A stretch of 64,000 nucleotides of DNA from Sinomicrobium soli (lineage in GTDB: Bacteria > Bacteroidota > Bacteroidia > Flavobacteriales > Flavobacteriaceae). The stretch lies in NCBI RefSeq assembly GCF_003285545.1, contig NZ_QLNV01000004.1, positions 62,001 through 126,000 of the forward strand, in the 5' to 3' direction. Shown here one piece after another: positions 26,801 through 32,989 of the stretch. Position 1 is the first letter of the stretch, and each line of letters opens with the position of its first letter. The translations under genes were made by a program, and so were the position numbers. The notes under the pieces are model-generated. The model did no database searches, was not told the DNA's origin, and worked only from the letters and a program-made list of their open reading frames with translations.

Positions 26801-28493
26801 TACTATTGACGAGCCCGATGCCCCCTTGTCCGTAACCCTTGGCCATACCGCCGAGATTTGTGAGGGAGACGAGAACGGCACCATTACCGTTTCCGTTTCG
26901 GGAGGTACGGGGCCGTATTATACCAGTCTTAACAACAGAAGCTCATTTGCAGAGGGGGTGATGTATTACGACGCTCTTGCGGGAGGAAGAAATCACGCGG
27001 TATATGTCAGGGATGCCAACGGCTGTGAAACCAGTGCAGTGGTGTTTGTCGAAGCGGGAGTGCAGGTAGCGCCTTCGGTAGCGATTAGTTATGGTTACTG
27101 CAGTAACAGTTCTTTTGTCAATGAAGTGGAGGTGAGCATCGCTGATCCGGCTGAAGTGGGCAGGGTGCGTTATTCCCTGGACGGCGGGGCACCGGTGACC
27201 GGGAATGTCTTTGCCGATCTCGCACCGGGAACACATACCGTAGAGGTCATTCACAATAACGGTTGCCGGAGGAGCACGGATTTTGAGATCGTGGAGCAGG
27301 ATATCCTGAACGACCTTCGGGTTACGGCACTTACGGATGTAGTGTGTTATGGTGAAGCTACGGGAAGCGTTACGGTACAGGCTTCGGGAGGCCAGGGCGT
27401 GGTACGGTACGCGATACAGGGCAAGGGGGGATTTCAGACCTCTGGTGTATTCGACGACCTCGAAGCGGGGAATTATACGGTGGTAGCCCGTGATGAAAGA
27501 GGTTGTGAACTGAGTGTTGATATCGTTATTTCCCAGCCTGCCCCCCTGAATGTACAGTTGCTCCATATCCGGGATGAGGTCTGTGCCGGCGATCGCGATG
27601 CCGAAGTGTCGGTCAGTGTTTCGGGAGGAACGCCACCCTATGCCAGCAGCCTGAACAACAGGAGTGATTTTGTAAACGGGCGGTTTGATTTTTCCGGGCT
27701 TTCCGGGGAAGAGGACAATGTGATCTACATCAGGGATGCTGCCGGTTGTGAATACGTGTACGAGGTGCCGCTTGCCGCCCCGGTAAATATGGCCCCCGTA
27801 GTGCATATCCGTTATGAATGTGAAGGTGTGCAGGCCGGTAATCAGGTTACGGTAGAAGTAGATCCCGCAGTGTCCGGGCAGGTCATGTACAGCCTGGACG
27901 GGGCCCCGTCGCAACTGGAGAACAGTTATGCCGGGCTTGAGCCGGGAGAACATATGATGGAGGTCACCCATGCCAACGGATGTGTGCAGCACATATCGTT
28001 CCGCGTAGAGGATATTGCTCCCCTGCAACTCCGCCTCGAAGTGAACAGGCTGAACGAGATCACGGCTGTGGTTTCCGGGGGTACGGCCCCCTATCACTAT
28101 GCTGTGAACGGCAACAGCCTGGGAGAAAGGAACACCTACAGGGTAAATCACTCCGCAAACTATACGGTATCCGTGACCGATGCCAACGGCTGTACGCTCT
28201 CTTCGGATATCGCGATGGATTTTGTGGATATAGAGATCCCGAATGTGTTTACACCGAACGGTGACGGCTATGAAGACACCTGGAAGATAAAGAATGCCGA
28301 AGCATACCCCGACATGAAGGTAATCATATACGACCGTTACGGAAGGGAACTCGTGAAACTCCCTCCGGGTGCCGGCTGGGACGGGATCTATAAGGGTAGT
28401 CTCCTGCCTACGGGCGATTACTGGTATACCCTGAAACTGAACGGAGAGAACGACAACAGGGAATTTGTAGGACACTTTACCCTGTACAGGTAA
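17820..28493 (+). CDS. Giant SprB-like adhesin with SprB repeats and type-B T9SS sorting domain
   Basis: This ~3,557-residue secreted protein starts at ATG 17820 (signal peptide AVLIFMAFLLTFGLQA); the frame is open to 17703 but that extension is not a plausible leader. The N-terminal ~360 residues form an uncharacterised surface domain. At about 365-500 is a DUF11/CARDB-like domain (KIYYHIDFENIGNDHASDF). From roughly 840 to 3460 there are some two dozen or more SprB-type repeats of ~80-100 residues (patterns CYGGNNGSITI, ATGGTGG, LTAGTYTV, DSSGC, and P at the repeat end). The end (3470-3557) is a type-B CTD (IPNVFTPNGDGYEDTW, VIIYDRYGREL). SprB in F. johnsoniae moves along the surface and drives gliding; relatives act as adhesins. 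The PorP/SprF protein 96 bp downstream is the expected export partner. Confidence 0.9.
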   Translation: MKHNPAFKAVLIFMAFLLTFGLQAQVFRPFQKKYETRVRGNMTMISNNILNRYNWNRDTEDPYNGDEYNDDLEMRYINIDSDGSTFSSSSATLSISDSDGCYKILYAALYWSGTYPFEDKDHTNVRHAIDEVKLKLPGESVYRDIEGEVIFDGYTSGNSSVTSNSPYACYADITSYITSLSDAEGEYTVANVRAAEGQYKGFNNFTGGSSAGWTIFLVYEDLSLPARFITSFDGFSWVRDQQSVDVPVSGFRTNPTGQVRADLMTIALEGDQELAGDSFYLNSDHGYHQVSDNINPGGNYFNSKISKDGQQFTDRIPNSRNTLGYDANIVRTTNFLNNDETDAILRFNTDGDSYYPFFTAFSAEIVMPDIRMVKSIRNEVGADISNQEVALGSKIYYHIDFENIGNDHASDFTIRDLLPVNARADVAVEDLSDGISYQHDEESGELLFTIEDTDGEFKAGAEGRIVISVSVEVDCDNYTAACSHIIRNQAFATYTGVESGMVITEDPSLSGVDACNMGEQVPVNFLADTATCTYEREEILCSGQLELVAGDGFASYTWTNSAGNVIGNTQTVTVNAPGVYTVFKEATDESSCPDMEETITVVLHGDVQENPLLDVADEVQTCTDDGSLLPKFFLCGAGERREVTTNLDGATSIVWEKLEENGACGTADRDAVCANRSSSCTWQTVAEWNRNTDGGNGSTYGIGEHGSGQYRMVVTYSGGCFSRFYFNVYTNDLAPTLYKEDILCGDPGMLRVEIVSSDYEYRWFRSGTALGDWTDDNFYAPAPAEGGLYRVEIRQKDVEGGCIFELEATVLEKDMEVEVTTTPISPNCVGGAGSIRVRVSGVNGNYTYRLFSSPTGGTVLDETGPSPNSSYYYEVESPATYYIEVTAENGNCTFDQEVVVEGLDELDLQAHVEQHISCSQGMIRLTASGGSAPYFYAITEINGAAQNPVYPDNYQPDPDFYLEDGGIYRFEVVDDNGCPAWSGTVELEEFSPLPYTVSPHDVSCFGADDGRIGINYTPDNFFTLSYLLQDGNGDDVTGMYLSGDSFEDLPPGDYTLTVTQSRNGSSCDPEVHEVTITAPDTPLTASSEINEAVDCDPVAGGQSRIVHPEGGTPPYEYSFDGGVNYGSNNEGYLLPGNHHLHVRDDNGCVYTMEVNVPEPLTPPGASVVVGDYDCEGNAEATVQLTGQDPGYLYWYEIDGVLNVPDSTSNVFSGVGPGDHTVTVNYATDPLLPGQCPGSISLPLSIDYNRSFSAGITNVRPVSCHDATTTRVDFFVRNYDTATGFEYSIDGGTTWLSATSSPVSVNNVPVDTAAGEVSLLVRYAGNECELHLSEAVEIPDPVTASFSVIEEATCNTGAGIRVTASGGVAPYEFRRAAGSWSEPGASAEFYNMPAGIHPIEVRDVNGCTSVIDVAIDAPLPLTFETEPLTCYAGDSNGRITVNVTGGNGNYRFRINTGEWRSPVPADGVSYEFTGLTSGSYIIQVEDGSGCRETSGNIIIHEELTATVNAVDINCAPGSIGVTPSGGAGGYIYAFVPAGSVVSDTDFSTDASYPVNPGADGDYDIYVRDNNGAAGFCEYSETVTIARAPVLAITADADSPQCYGETGAVEVRITSGEGPFDIVVSDEHGDPVSESENFIGTVRKFTNIPGGAYTVGVTDRYGCVEELAVTVNEPDELTATLVPVLPEDCDETDPAFYGMEFRDVPNYPGLTVEFSVDNGLNWTDVPVITGYASGTVLYPSMRTVDASGNTVCRMDFEDPFTVPYPPMSLVISAEAELNGCDFQVTVEGEDGIPPYEFSMAEGGGDPVSWVSTGSDTYVFTGLLPGKTYAFYVRDATGCVRVNDVDIYDEFDIVDTQISYSRIPACFGESNGSIAFEISDGDGSHETRIRWELFDTDDNPVRDSGGAVAYTPPMTLNVENLAPGEYYLLVTQVDNAGDDACYGASENVLIREAAEITIRETRSGDINCNNPGYVEVQGATGGWGGYTYRVSGANLSETISSTENIIQIPYDKVINPSDPVSVDIEIEDQYGCSALVATEVLSVAQHPVIAAVVTDNCQRPFGMEIQAVNGSGSYSYSIDGGATYIGNGGHFENLAPGTYQVQVIDSNGCVSAPETVEIYPAFEAAVEPVKPLDCSDDDPDARITITASGGSGNYEYEITGDATVPRTSLPSVPFTFSVAAEGDYTVHVYDVKPGTGSWTSTACDVSTDIHIAAPKLPEVIAATTDVSCYAANDGTIRLTETDNGILPLSYILNPMPAGASPMADGKGFENLPPGNYSIRATGTNDCVVEITDIIIQQPAAIAVPPAAIAVTPFSCSSGNSPGEAVVHIDVAQISGGSGTYVNYEFIQQPGGVVVGSGTSATLTWADHSGGQFTVNVYDDEGCAGTQDFEIAPFDRLEDAWVVATDADCNMGATVSPRAITTAGNLGRIEWSLDDGDSNPDNNSWMGYGDNITDLPPGAYVFLIRHRDTGCMLSVHHSVPEPEKFGIDVRVLNDVICPGTESGRVAFEMTETSYSGIFEWEIFNAGDDTSTGISGTHDSDNGETPAVSVGGGSFYVMIRQQDAPYCSVRKAFGLAEPPGGDIAAETTVNITRITCDEPTGSVHILASGGWGGYRYYLAPVWQAAPAESDFTDQRHYTGLSPDTYQLWIRDTGGCVVRLDNVELSSPDPIHADIAVNPGTELECIGDFTAEVIAQNITGGSGNYQFRLNYHHPDGTIDQTTDGGPSLSFPGLGAGMYSITVEDDWGCSYSTGTVTVTEPPAVTASVGMVRSLGCTEDALVEISVSGGRGGPYVYSENYGGPYVPVSDFEAGPGTYAFYVREDGSSCEPVRTNELTISPIPALTISLDLTAASVNCNGQHTAVIRAAAGGGRGNYSYVLLDEHGDEISGSRNSTGSFTGIAAGNYYVRVDSEDCSEVSGAIEVEEPDPLSVAVDKEDVLCYGGNNGSITIMATGGTGGMKYAISTNPKQFDASGEFDGLTAGTYTVIAQDSSGCFEQVEVTIDEPDAPLSVTLGHTAEICEGDENGTITVSVSGGTGPYYTSLNNRSSFAEGVMYYDALAGGRNHAVYVRDANGCETSAVVFVEAGVQVAPSVAISYGYCSNSSFVNEVEVSIADPAEVGRVRYSLDGGAPVTGNVFADLAPGTHTVEVIHNNGCRRSTDFEIVEQDILNDLRVTALTDVVCYGEATGSVTVQASGGQGVVRYAIQGKGGFQTSGVFDDLEAGNYTVVARDERGCELSVDIVISQPAPLNVQLLHIRDEVCAGDRDAEVSVSVSGGTPPYASSLNNRSDFVNGRFDFSGLSGEEDNVIYIRDAAGCEYVYEVPLAAPVNMAPVVHIRYECEGVQAGNQVTVEVDPAVSGQVMYSLDGAPSQLENSYAGLEPGEHMMEVTHANGCVQHISFRVEDIAPLQLRLEVNRLNEITAVVSGGTAPYHYAVNGNSLGERNTYRVNHSANYTVSVTDANGCTLSSDIAMDFVDIEIPNVFTPNGDGYEDTWKIKNAEAYPDMKVIIYDRYGRELVKLPPGAGWDGIYKGSLLPTGDYWYTLKLNGENDNREFVGHFTLYR
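23381..23405 (+). repeat. 25-bp direct repeat, copy 2 (inside the SprB-like gene)
   Basis: Identical to 17740-17764, same orientation, 5,641 bp away. Here it encodes part of TQISYSRIPACFG at the start of a SprB repeat. The flanks differ at once on both sides. Confidence 0.8.
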
Positions 28494-28589
28494 GATATGA
28501 ATATGCTGTAGGTACATGCCCCCCGTAATACCGGGGAGGTGTGCCCGGCAGGAGTTAAAAAGCAGCTTTGTACCCCAAAAAGGAAGCCA

Positions 28590-29543
28590 ATGAAAATAAG
28601 ATTAAGTTTACTCGCCGTTTTTTGTATGATGGAGTTTTATGCACAGGAGCTTACACTCCCGGTGTATACCCAGTACCTGGGCGACAGCGAATTCCTGATC
28701 TCTCCTACCTATGCCGGCATAGGGGAATATATCAGGGTGAGGGCCAATGGCGTTGCGCAATGGGTAGGCATAGAAGATGCCCCGGCCACACAGTCGCTGG
28801 CCGGAGATGTCCGCCTGGGAATGAGATCGGGTGTAGGGATCACGTTCTTTAATGACAGGAACGGCTATACCCGCCAGTACGGGGGCAGGCTTTCCTATGC
28901 CCATCATCTCACCCTCGATGCCTATGAGAACAATTTCCTGTCGTTCGGCCTCTCCTATAACTTCAACCAGTTCAAGATCGATATTTCGGAATTTGACCCT
29001 GCCGATCCCGGGATCAATGGCGACCGCCTGGTGAATAATCACAACTTCGACGTAGGGGTGCTGTACCGGTACAGGAGGTTTTACCTGAGCCTTAACGCTG
29101 CCAACCTGCTGAATAAGGATACAGATCAGTTTACGGTAACGGAGCCCGGAGTGCTTCGCAATTACTACGTGTATGCCGGGTATCGTTTCAGGAAGCACAA
29201 GAGAAGCGAGTTTGAAGTAGAGCCTTCGGTCTATTTCCAGATCTTTGAGCACGACGGCCGTTCGAGTACGGACCTCAATATAAAGTTCCGGAAATACGAC
29301 TTCGAGGATTATTACTGGGCCGGGATTTCGTATCGCTTTCTGAACGACCAGGTACTGGACCCTCTCAATATCGGCCCTATGGCAGGAGTGAAGATAAGCA
29401 ATTTCTATGCGGCCTATTCCTATCAGGTGGCCCTTAATTCCATTTTCGGATACAACAGCGGTACGCATATGATTACCCTCGGAATAGATATTTTCCAGGG
29501 GATCGGAGAGTGTAAATGTACCCTCAATACCGGAGGATGGTAG
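28590..29543 (+). CDS. PorP/SprF family type IX secretion outer-membrane protein
   Basis: This 317-residue protein has a signal peptide (LSLLAVFCMMEFYA) and the PorP/SprF barrel pattern (LPVYTQYLGDSEFLISPTYAG, RANGVAQWVGIEDAPATQ, YRYRRFYLSLNAANLL, FYAAYSYQVALNSI, GTHMITLGI). It follows the SprB-like gene, as sprF follows sprB in gliding Flavobacteriia. SprF is needed to secrete SprB, so this is likely the dedicated partner of the giant adhesin. ATG 28590 is chosen because the upstream in-frame ATG (28539) would add a non-signal tail. The short intergenic segment contains a GC-rich inverted repeat (CCCC...GGGG near 28520). Confidence 0.9.
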   Translation: MKIRLSLLAVFCMMEFYAQELTLPVYTQYLGDSEFLISPTYAGIGEYIRVRANGVAQWVGIEDAPATQSLAGDVRLGMRSGVGITFFNDRNGYTRQYGGRLSYAHHLTLDAYENNFLSFGLSYNFNQFKIDISEFDPADPGINGDRLVNNHNFDVGVLYRYRRFYLSLNAANLLNKDTDQFTVTEPGVLRNYYVYAGYRFRKHKRSEFEVEPSVYFQIFEHDGRSSTDLNIKFRKYDFEDYYWAGISYRFLNDQVLDPLNIGPMAGVKISNFYAAYSYQVALNSIFGYNSGTHMITLGIDIFQGIGECKCTLNTGGW

Positions 29544-29563
29544 GCGCTTGTTCAAACAAGCGC
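29544..29563. repeat. Perfect inter-cistronic hairpin
   Basis: GCGCTTGTT and AACAAGCGC form a 9-bp perfect inverted repeat with a 2-nt centre, immediately after the stop of the PorP/SprF gene. There is no T-run, so it is more likely an mRNA end or stability element than a terminator. Confidence 0.6.
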
Positions 29564-29605
29564 TAAACCGGATTTATTTGTCAATTCTTAAAAATCAATA
29601 CCCCG

Positions 29606-30433
29606 ATGAAATACTATGCATGCCTTGTACTAATGTTATTCGTGAATATTCATCCCGTTCTTGCCGATTGTACGGCACTTTACTCGGCGATGACCTATAC
29701 CATATCGCACAGTAATAAATCGCTCGGAGCCAATAATTTCGACCATCAGCGCTATTATGCCGGAAGGGCCCTGGAGGCCCTGGAGAGGGCGGAAGAACGC
29801 CTGGACGAATGTGCATGTGAAGGTGTGGGAGACCTCCTTTACGATGTACGGGACAACCTGGAAAAAGCTGTAGACCCCGAAGACTGGGAAACCGGGAGGT
29901 TTTACGTTAAAAAAGCCCGGGAATATATCCAGAATACCCTTACGGCCCTGGATATGTGTACCGCCGGCAGTGGTGATCCCGAAACCGCAAAGCCGGAGCA
30001 GGCCGACAAGGAGGATGACGGAGCGGAAGACAGGAGTTATGCGGGGGAAGAGCTTACCCTGGCCCAGAGGCAGCTGGCCCTGAAAAAGGAACAGGAAGAA
30101 TTGATGGCCCGGCAGAAGGAACTGGAACGGAAACTCGTGGAACAGAAACGTGTGGAAGAGCAGCTAAGGGAGGCGAGGCAACTGGAACTCGACGCCCAGA
30201 AAGAACTTGTAGCCGTAGCCGAGATCCGCCTGTACGAAATGGAAAATGCCGCAGCGGCGCTTATCAGGGCGTTCAGCTGTGCTGCTGTGCCCGCAACGGG
30301 GGAGAAGTATAAAAGAACGGAAGATGAGCTCAGGGAAGAGAGCCTGGAGCAGACCAGGCAGTTTTATAAAGACAAGATGAGTGAAGTCCTGCAAAAGGCG
30401 ATAAAGGCCCTTTCCGGCTGCGAAGGGGAATAG
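29606..30433 (+). CDS. Secreted coiled-coil protein of unknown function
   Basis: This 275-residue protein has a signal peptide (YACLVLMLFVNIHPVLA). An N-terminal helical domain contains several cysteines (DCTALYSAMTYTISHS, LDECACEG, DMCTAG). A long charged coiled coil follows (about 150-215; LKKEQEELMARQKELERK, VEEQLREARQLEL), then a helical tail with ALIRAFSCAAV. It is last in the adhesin operon, after an inter-cistronic hairpin and before a terminator. No family was recognised with certainty. A periplasmic role in assembling or anchoring the surface complex is possible by context only. Confidence 0.75.
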   Translation: MKYYACLVLMLFVNIHPVLADCTALYSAMTYTISHSNKSLGANNFDHQRYYAGRALEALERAEERLDECACEGVGDLLYDVRDNLEKAVDPEDWETGRFYVKKAREYIQNTLTALDMCTAGSGDPETAKPEQADKEDDGAEDRSYAGEELTLAQRQLALKKEQEELMARQKELERKLVEQKRVEEQLREARQLELDAQKELVAVAEIRLYEMENAAAALIRAFSCAAVPATGEKYKRTEDELREESLEQTRQFYKDKMSEVLQKAIKALSGCEGE

Positions 30434-30456
30434 AATAAGCTGTTGCCCAACCCTGA

Positions 30457-30488
30457 AAAGCCTGTTTCGCCCCCCCGGCAGGCTTTTT
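30457..30488 (+). terminator. Terminator at the end of the adhesin operon
   Basis: AAAAGCCTG (30457-30465) pairs with CAGGCTTTT (30479-30487), 13-nt loop, with a T-run on the forward strand and an A-run that becomes a T-run in reverse. It separates the convergent operon and esterase-like gene and can serve both. Confidence 0.75.
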
Positions 30489-31638
30489 ACCATCCCATAT
30501 CCTTTTTTATGGCGAATATCCTTTCCTGTATAAGGTCTTTGGTCATGAAGTCTATCTCTTTCATGACAAAGGCTTTTTCATAAGTCCGGAGGGCCTTTTT
30601 GGTCTCCCCTGTCTTTTCATGCGCCTCTGCCTCGAAGAAAAAGCCGAGGGCCGTGTCGGGGAATGTCTTTTTTCCGAGTTTTGCCAGTTGTTCCAGCGAC
30701 GGGATATCCTCTTTTTCCAGGCAGGCGGAATACACCGCCATAATGTCGTTGAGCCGGACATCTTTTGATATGCCGAAAGTCTCTTCCGCAGACCGGTATT
30801 TTTCTTCCAGGTAACTGAACAGCGGCGCTTTTTCATAGGTCAGGAGTTCCTCGCGGTACGCCTCCGGGGAGATGGGGTGATACGGGGTAAACAGATGAAA
30901 AAGGGAATGTGCAATGCCTTCGAGGGCTACGGTATAATTATCGGCTCCGGGAACCTGTTTATAGTGATAATGCAGTTTTTTATTACCGATGGCAGAGAGC
31001 TGCCCGTGTAGCTCATCGATAGCTGTTGCAGTCCGGGGGTCCCTGTTCTTTTCTGCAGCCACCAGGTAGTAAAACCGTGCGGAAGAGAGTGTTTCCAGCC
31101 TGCTGAGGAGGTATTGGTCCACATTCGGGGCAAAAGACGGTTCCAGGGCAATATACGCGTCAAAGAGGGGCTTGTCTTTAAACAGGAAATAGTTGGTGAA
31201 ATTGGCTGTAAGCCCGTGCCCGACGATCACCTTGAAATCTGCCAGTTTGTATTTTTGCGAGAGGGAAGGGAGAAGCTCCTCGCTGATGAACTCGAAAAAC
31301 GCATTGCCCTTACCTGCAGGAAAACCGGTGTCTTCATTGTAATTGCAATCACTGAGGCGGTGTCCTTCCTGTGCGATCCCGGCTATGATGCTCTGCGGCA
31401 TCTGGTCGTTGTAGCTGAAGAAACGGGAAGCAGCCATAACCGTTTCGAAGAGGTAATCTCCGTCGAGTACCAGGATCAGGGGATATTTCCTCGAGGGGTC
31501 GTGGTCTTCCGGGACGTGAAGGTAAACCGTCCGGTCCTGTTCCAGCTTTTTGGAGGGAAAACGTATCTTTTTGTACTGTGCAGACAGCAGCACAGGGAAC
31601 AAAATAAGAAAACAGCAGCTTGGGAGAATATTTTTCAT
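30487..31638 (-). CDS. Esterase-fold (Fes/IroE-like) protein lacking the nucleophile, with TPR-like tail
   Basis: This 383-residue protein has a signal peptide (CCFLILFPVLLSA). An alpha/beta-hydrolase domain of the putative esterase (PF00756) type covers about 20-270 (YLHVPEDHDPSRKYPLILVLDGDYLFE). The C-terminal ~100 residues form helical TPR-like repeats (LGFFFEAEAHEKTGETKKAL). The nucleophile elbow, usually GHS, reads VGHGLTANF, so the catalytic serine is replaced by glycine. This suggests a non-catalytic binding protein, or use of another residue. It is convergent with the adhesin operon and downstream of the sigma/SPOR-like pair by 109 bp. Confidence 0.8.
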   Translation of the reverse strand: MKNILPSCCFLILFPVLLSAQYKKIRFPSKKLEQDRTVYLHVPEDHDPSRKYPLILVLDGDYLFETVMAASRFFSYNDQMPQSIIAGIAQEGHRLSDCNYNEDTGFPAGKGNAFFEFISEELLPSLSQKYKLADFKVIVGHGLTANFTNYFLFKDKPLFDAYIALEPSFAPNVDQYLLSRLETLSSARFYYLVAAEKNRDPRTATAIDELHGQLSAIGNKKLHYHYKQVPGADNYTVALEGIAHSLFHLFTPYHPISPEAYREELLTYEKAPLFSYLEEKYRSAEETFGISKDVRLNDIMAVYSACLEKEDIPSLEQLAKLGKKTFPDTALGFFFEAEAHEKTGETKKALRTYEKAFVMKEIDFMTKDLIQERIFAIKKDMGW

Positions 31639-31747
31639 GGTATGCGGTTTTTAAGTTATTTGGTTATTAAGTTTCATATAAAAACAAGCACCCCCGAAAG
31701 GGTGCCTGCAGTTGCCTGTAAAGGCGAGAAGAGTTGGGGTAGAGCGT

Positions 31748-32365
31748 TTATTGTTCTATGATCTTCTGGCGTTGCCCGTCCTTGTAAAGGGCGACAAAGG
31801 CATCTGTAAAGCCCATGTGCACGAGTTCTGATTGCAGTATCCGGGCTTCCTCGGCAGTGTCGAAAGTACCGATACAGAAGGCGTAGAACATATTCCGGTT
31901 TTGTGTATTGATAAAGTTGGTGTTCGACTGTAGCGGGATCTGTTTGGTCTCAAAGGCTTTGACCTGAACGGTGTAAACGGAGTCCCTCGGGGCAACGGAC
32001 GGAGGCAGGTCGTCGTATTCCCGGATTTTCCGTTCGAGGTCAGAATTTTCCTTTTCCAGGAGGGCCACTTTCCGGTGCCAGTAATCGGTACTGTCTGCCC
32101 GTTGTAACAGGGCGGTATTTTTTTCATAGCAGGAGGCGTAGGTAGTTTCCAGTGTGCTGAGCTCCGTATGAAAATAATATGCCATCCCTATAATGGCCAG
32201 CGAGAGTATTGAGGTAAGCCCCCAGGCCATATTCCTCATCCTGACGCTCTGATCGTAGTCGCGGTTTTTTTCTGTGATCTGATCCTGTAACTTCTGGTTG
32301 TTGTCCTTTGCCCTTTCAATTTTCTTGTGCAGGGCAACCAGGTCTTCTTCTTCGATATACGGCAT
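31748..32365 (-). CDS. Single-pass membrane protein with coiled coil and SPOR-like C-terminus
   Basis: This 205-residue protein has a cytoplasmic N-terminal helical segment (about 1-45; DLVALHKKIERAKDNNQKL), one transmembrane helix (about 48-66; WGLTSILSLAIIGMAYYF) and a periplasmic coiled coil (70-120). The C-terminal domain resembles SPOR (about 128-200; VYTVQVKAFETKQIPL, NMFYAFCIGTFDTAEEA, LQSELVHMGFTDAFV). It starts 15 bp after the ECF sigma gene, so the two are very likely co-transcribed. The topology would suit an anti-sigma factor or envelope sensor for that sigma factor, but no known anti-sigma domain was recognised. Confidence 0.8.
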   Translation of the reverse strand: MPYIEEEDLVALHKKIERAKDNNQKLQDQITEKNRDYDQSVRMRNMAWGLTSILSLAIIGMAYYFHTELSTLETTYASCYEKNTALLQRADSTDYWHRKVALLEKENSDLERKIREYDDLPPSVAPRDSVYTVQVKAFETKQIPLQSNTNFINTQNRNMFYAFCIGTFDTAEEARILQSELVHMGFTDAFVALYKDGQRQKIIEQ

Positions 32366-32380
32366 GGTGTACGGGTTTGG

Positions 32381-32932
32381 TTAAATGGAAATATTGTTCT
32401 GTTTGGCTATCTTCCGCAGGTTGGTAAGCGCATAGCGCATTCTTCCCAGGGAAGTGTTGATGTTGACCCCCATCACTTCGGAGATCTCCTTGAAGGTCAT
32501 TTCCCTGTATATACGCATGATCACTACATCCTGCTGGTCAGGGGGCAATTGTGCTATGAGCTTTTTTACACAGCGTTCCGTCTGCTGCATGATGAGAAAT
32601 TTTTCTGCATTCATCGACGAGTCTTCCACGCCGTACAGGGCGCCCAGGTCTTCGGAATTCCGGAAGATCCGTTTGCGCTGGGTCTGCCTGAAATAATCGA
32701 TGACGAGGTTATGGGCTATACGCATTACCCACGACAAAAATTTACCTTCTTCACTGTAATCACCTTTTTTTAAGGTGTGAGCTACCTTGATAAAGGTATC
32801 CTGAAAAATGTCTTCGGTAGTATTCTTGTCCATCACTTTCGAAAAGATAAAATTGTATATTTTCTGCGAGTGACGGGTAATATAGGTTTCCAGGACCTCG
32901 TCATTGGTGGCCGGAATGGTCTTTATTTCCAT
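32381..32932 (-). CDS. ECF-type RNA polymerase sigma factor
   Basis: This 183-residue sigma-70 family protein has region 2 at about 20-90 (IYNFIFSKVMDKNTTEDIFQ, FLSWVMRIAHNLVIDYFRQ) and region 4 at about 120-175 (LPPDQQDVVIMRIYREMTF, KEISEVMGVNINTSLGRM). It has no extra domain. It would direct polymerase to a dedicated promoter set. The neighbouring membrane SPOR-like gene is a candidate regulator. In Porphyromonas the ECF factor SigP controls T9SS genes, and this gene lies among T9SS and gliding genes, so a similar role is conceivable but unproven. It lies 57 bp after the HTH/S24 regulator 2 gene and may share its transcript. Confidence 0.9.
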   Translation of the reverse strand: MEIKTIPATNDEVLETYITRHSQKIYNFIFSKVMDKNTTEDIFQDTFIKVAHTLKKGDYSEEGKFLSWVMRIAHNLVIDYFRQTQRKRIFRNSEDLGALYGVEDSSMNAEKFLIMQQTERCVKKLIAQLPPDQQDVVIMRIYREMTFKEISEVMGVNINTSLGRMRYALTNLRKIAKQNNISI

Positions 32933-32989
32933 GATAGGGGCAGTTTTAATGTTCCGGGACCTCTTCGCGAGATCTCCCGGAACGGTCGG

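Noticed and set aside
17820-28493. Repeats in the SprB-like gene as a CRISPR-like array
   Set aside because: The periodicity is that of ~80-100-residue protein repeats within one open frame, with no short identical DNA repeats and spacers.
30431-30444. TAGAATAAG half-site after the coiled-coil gene
   Set aside because: Only the left half of the operator is present, there is no -7 box at the fixed distance, and it lies just before a terminator.
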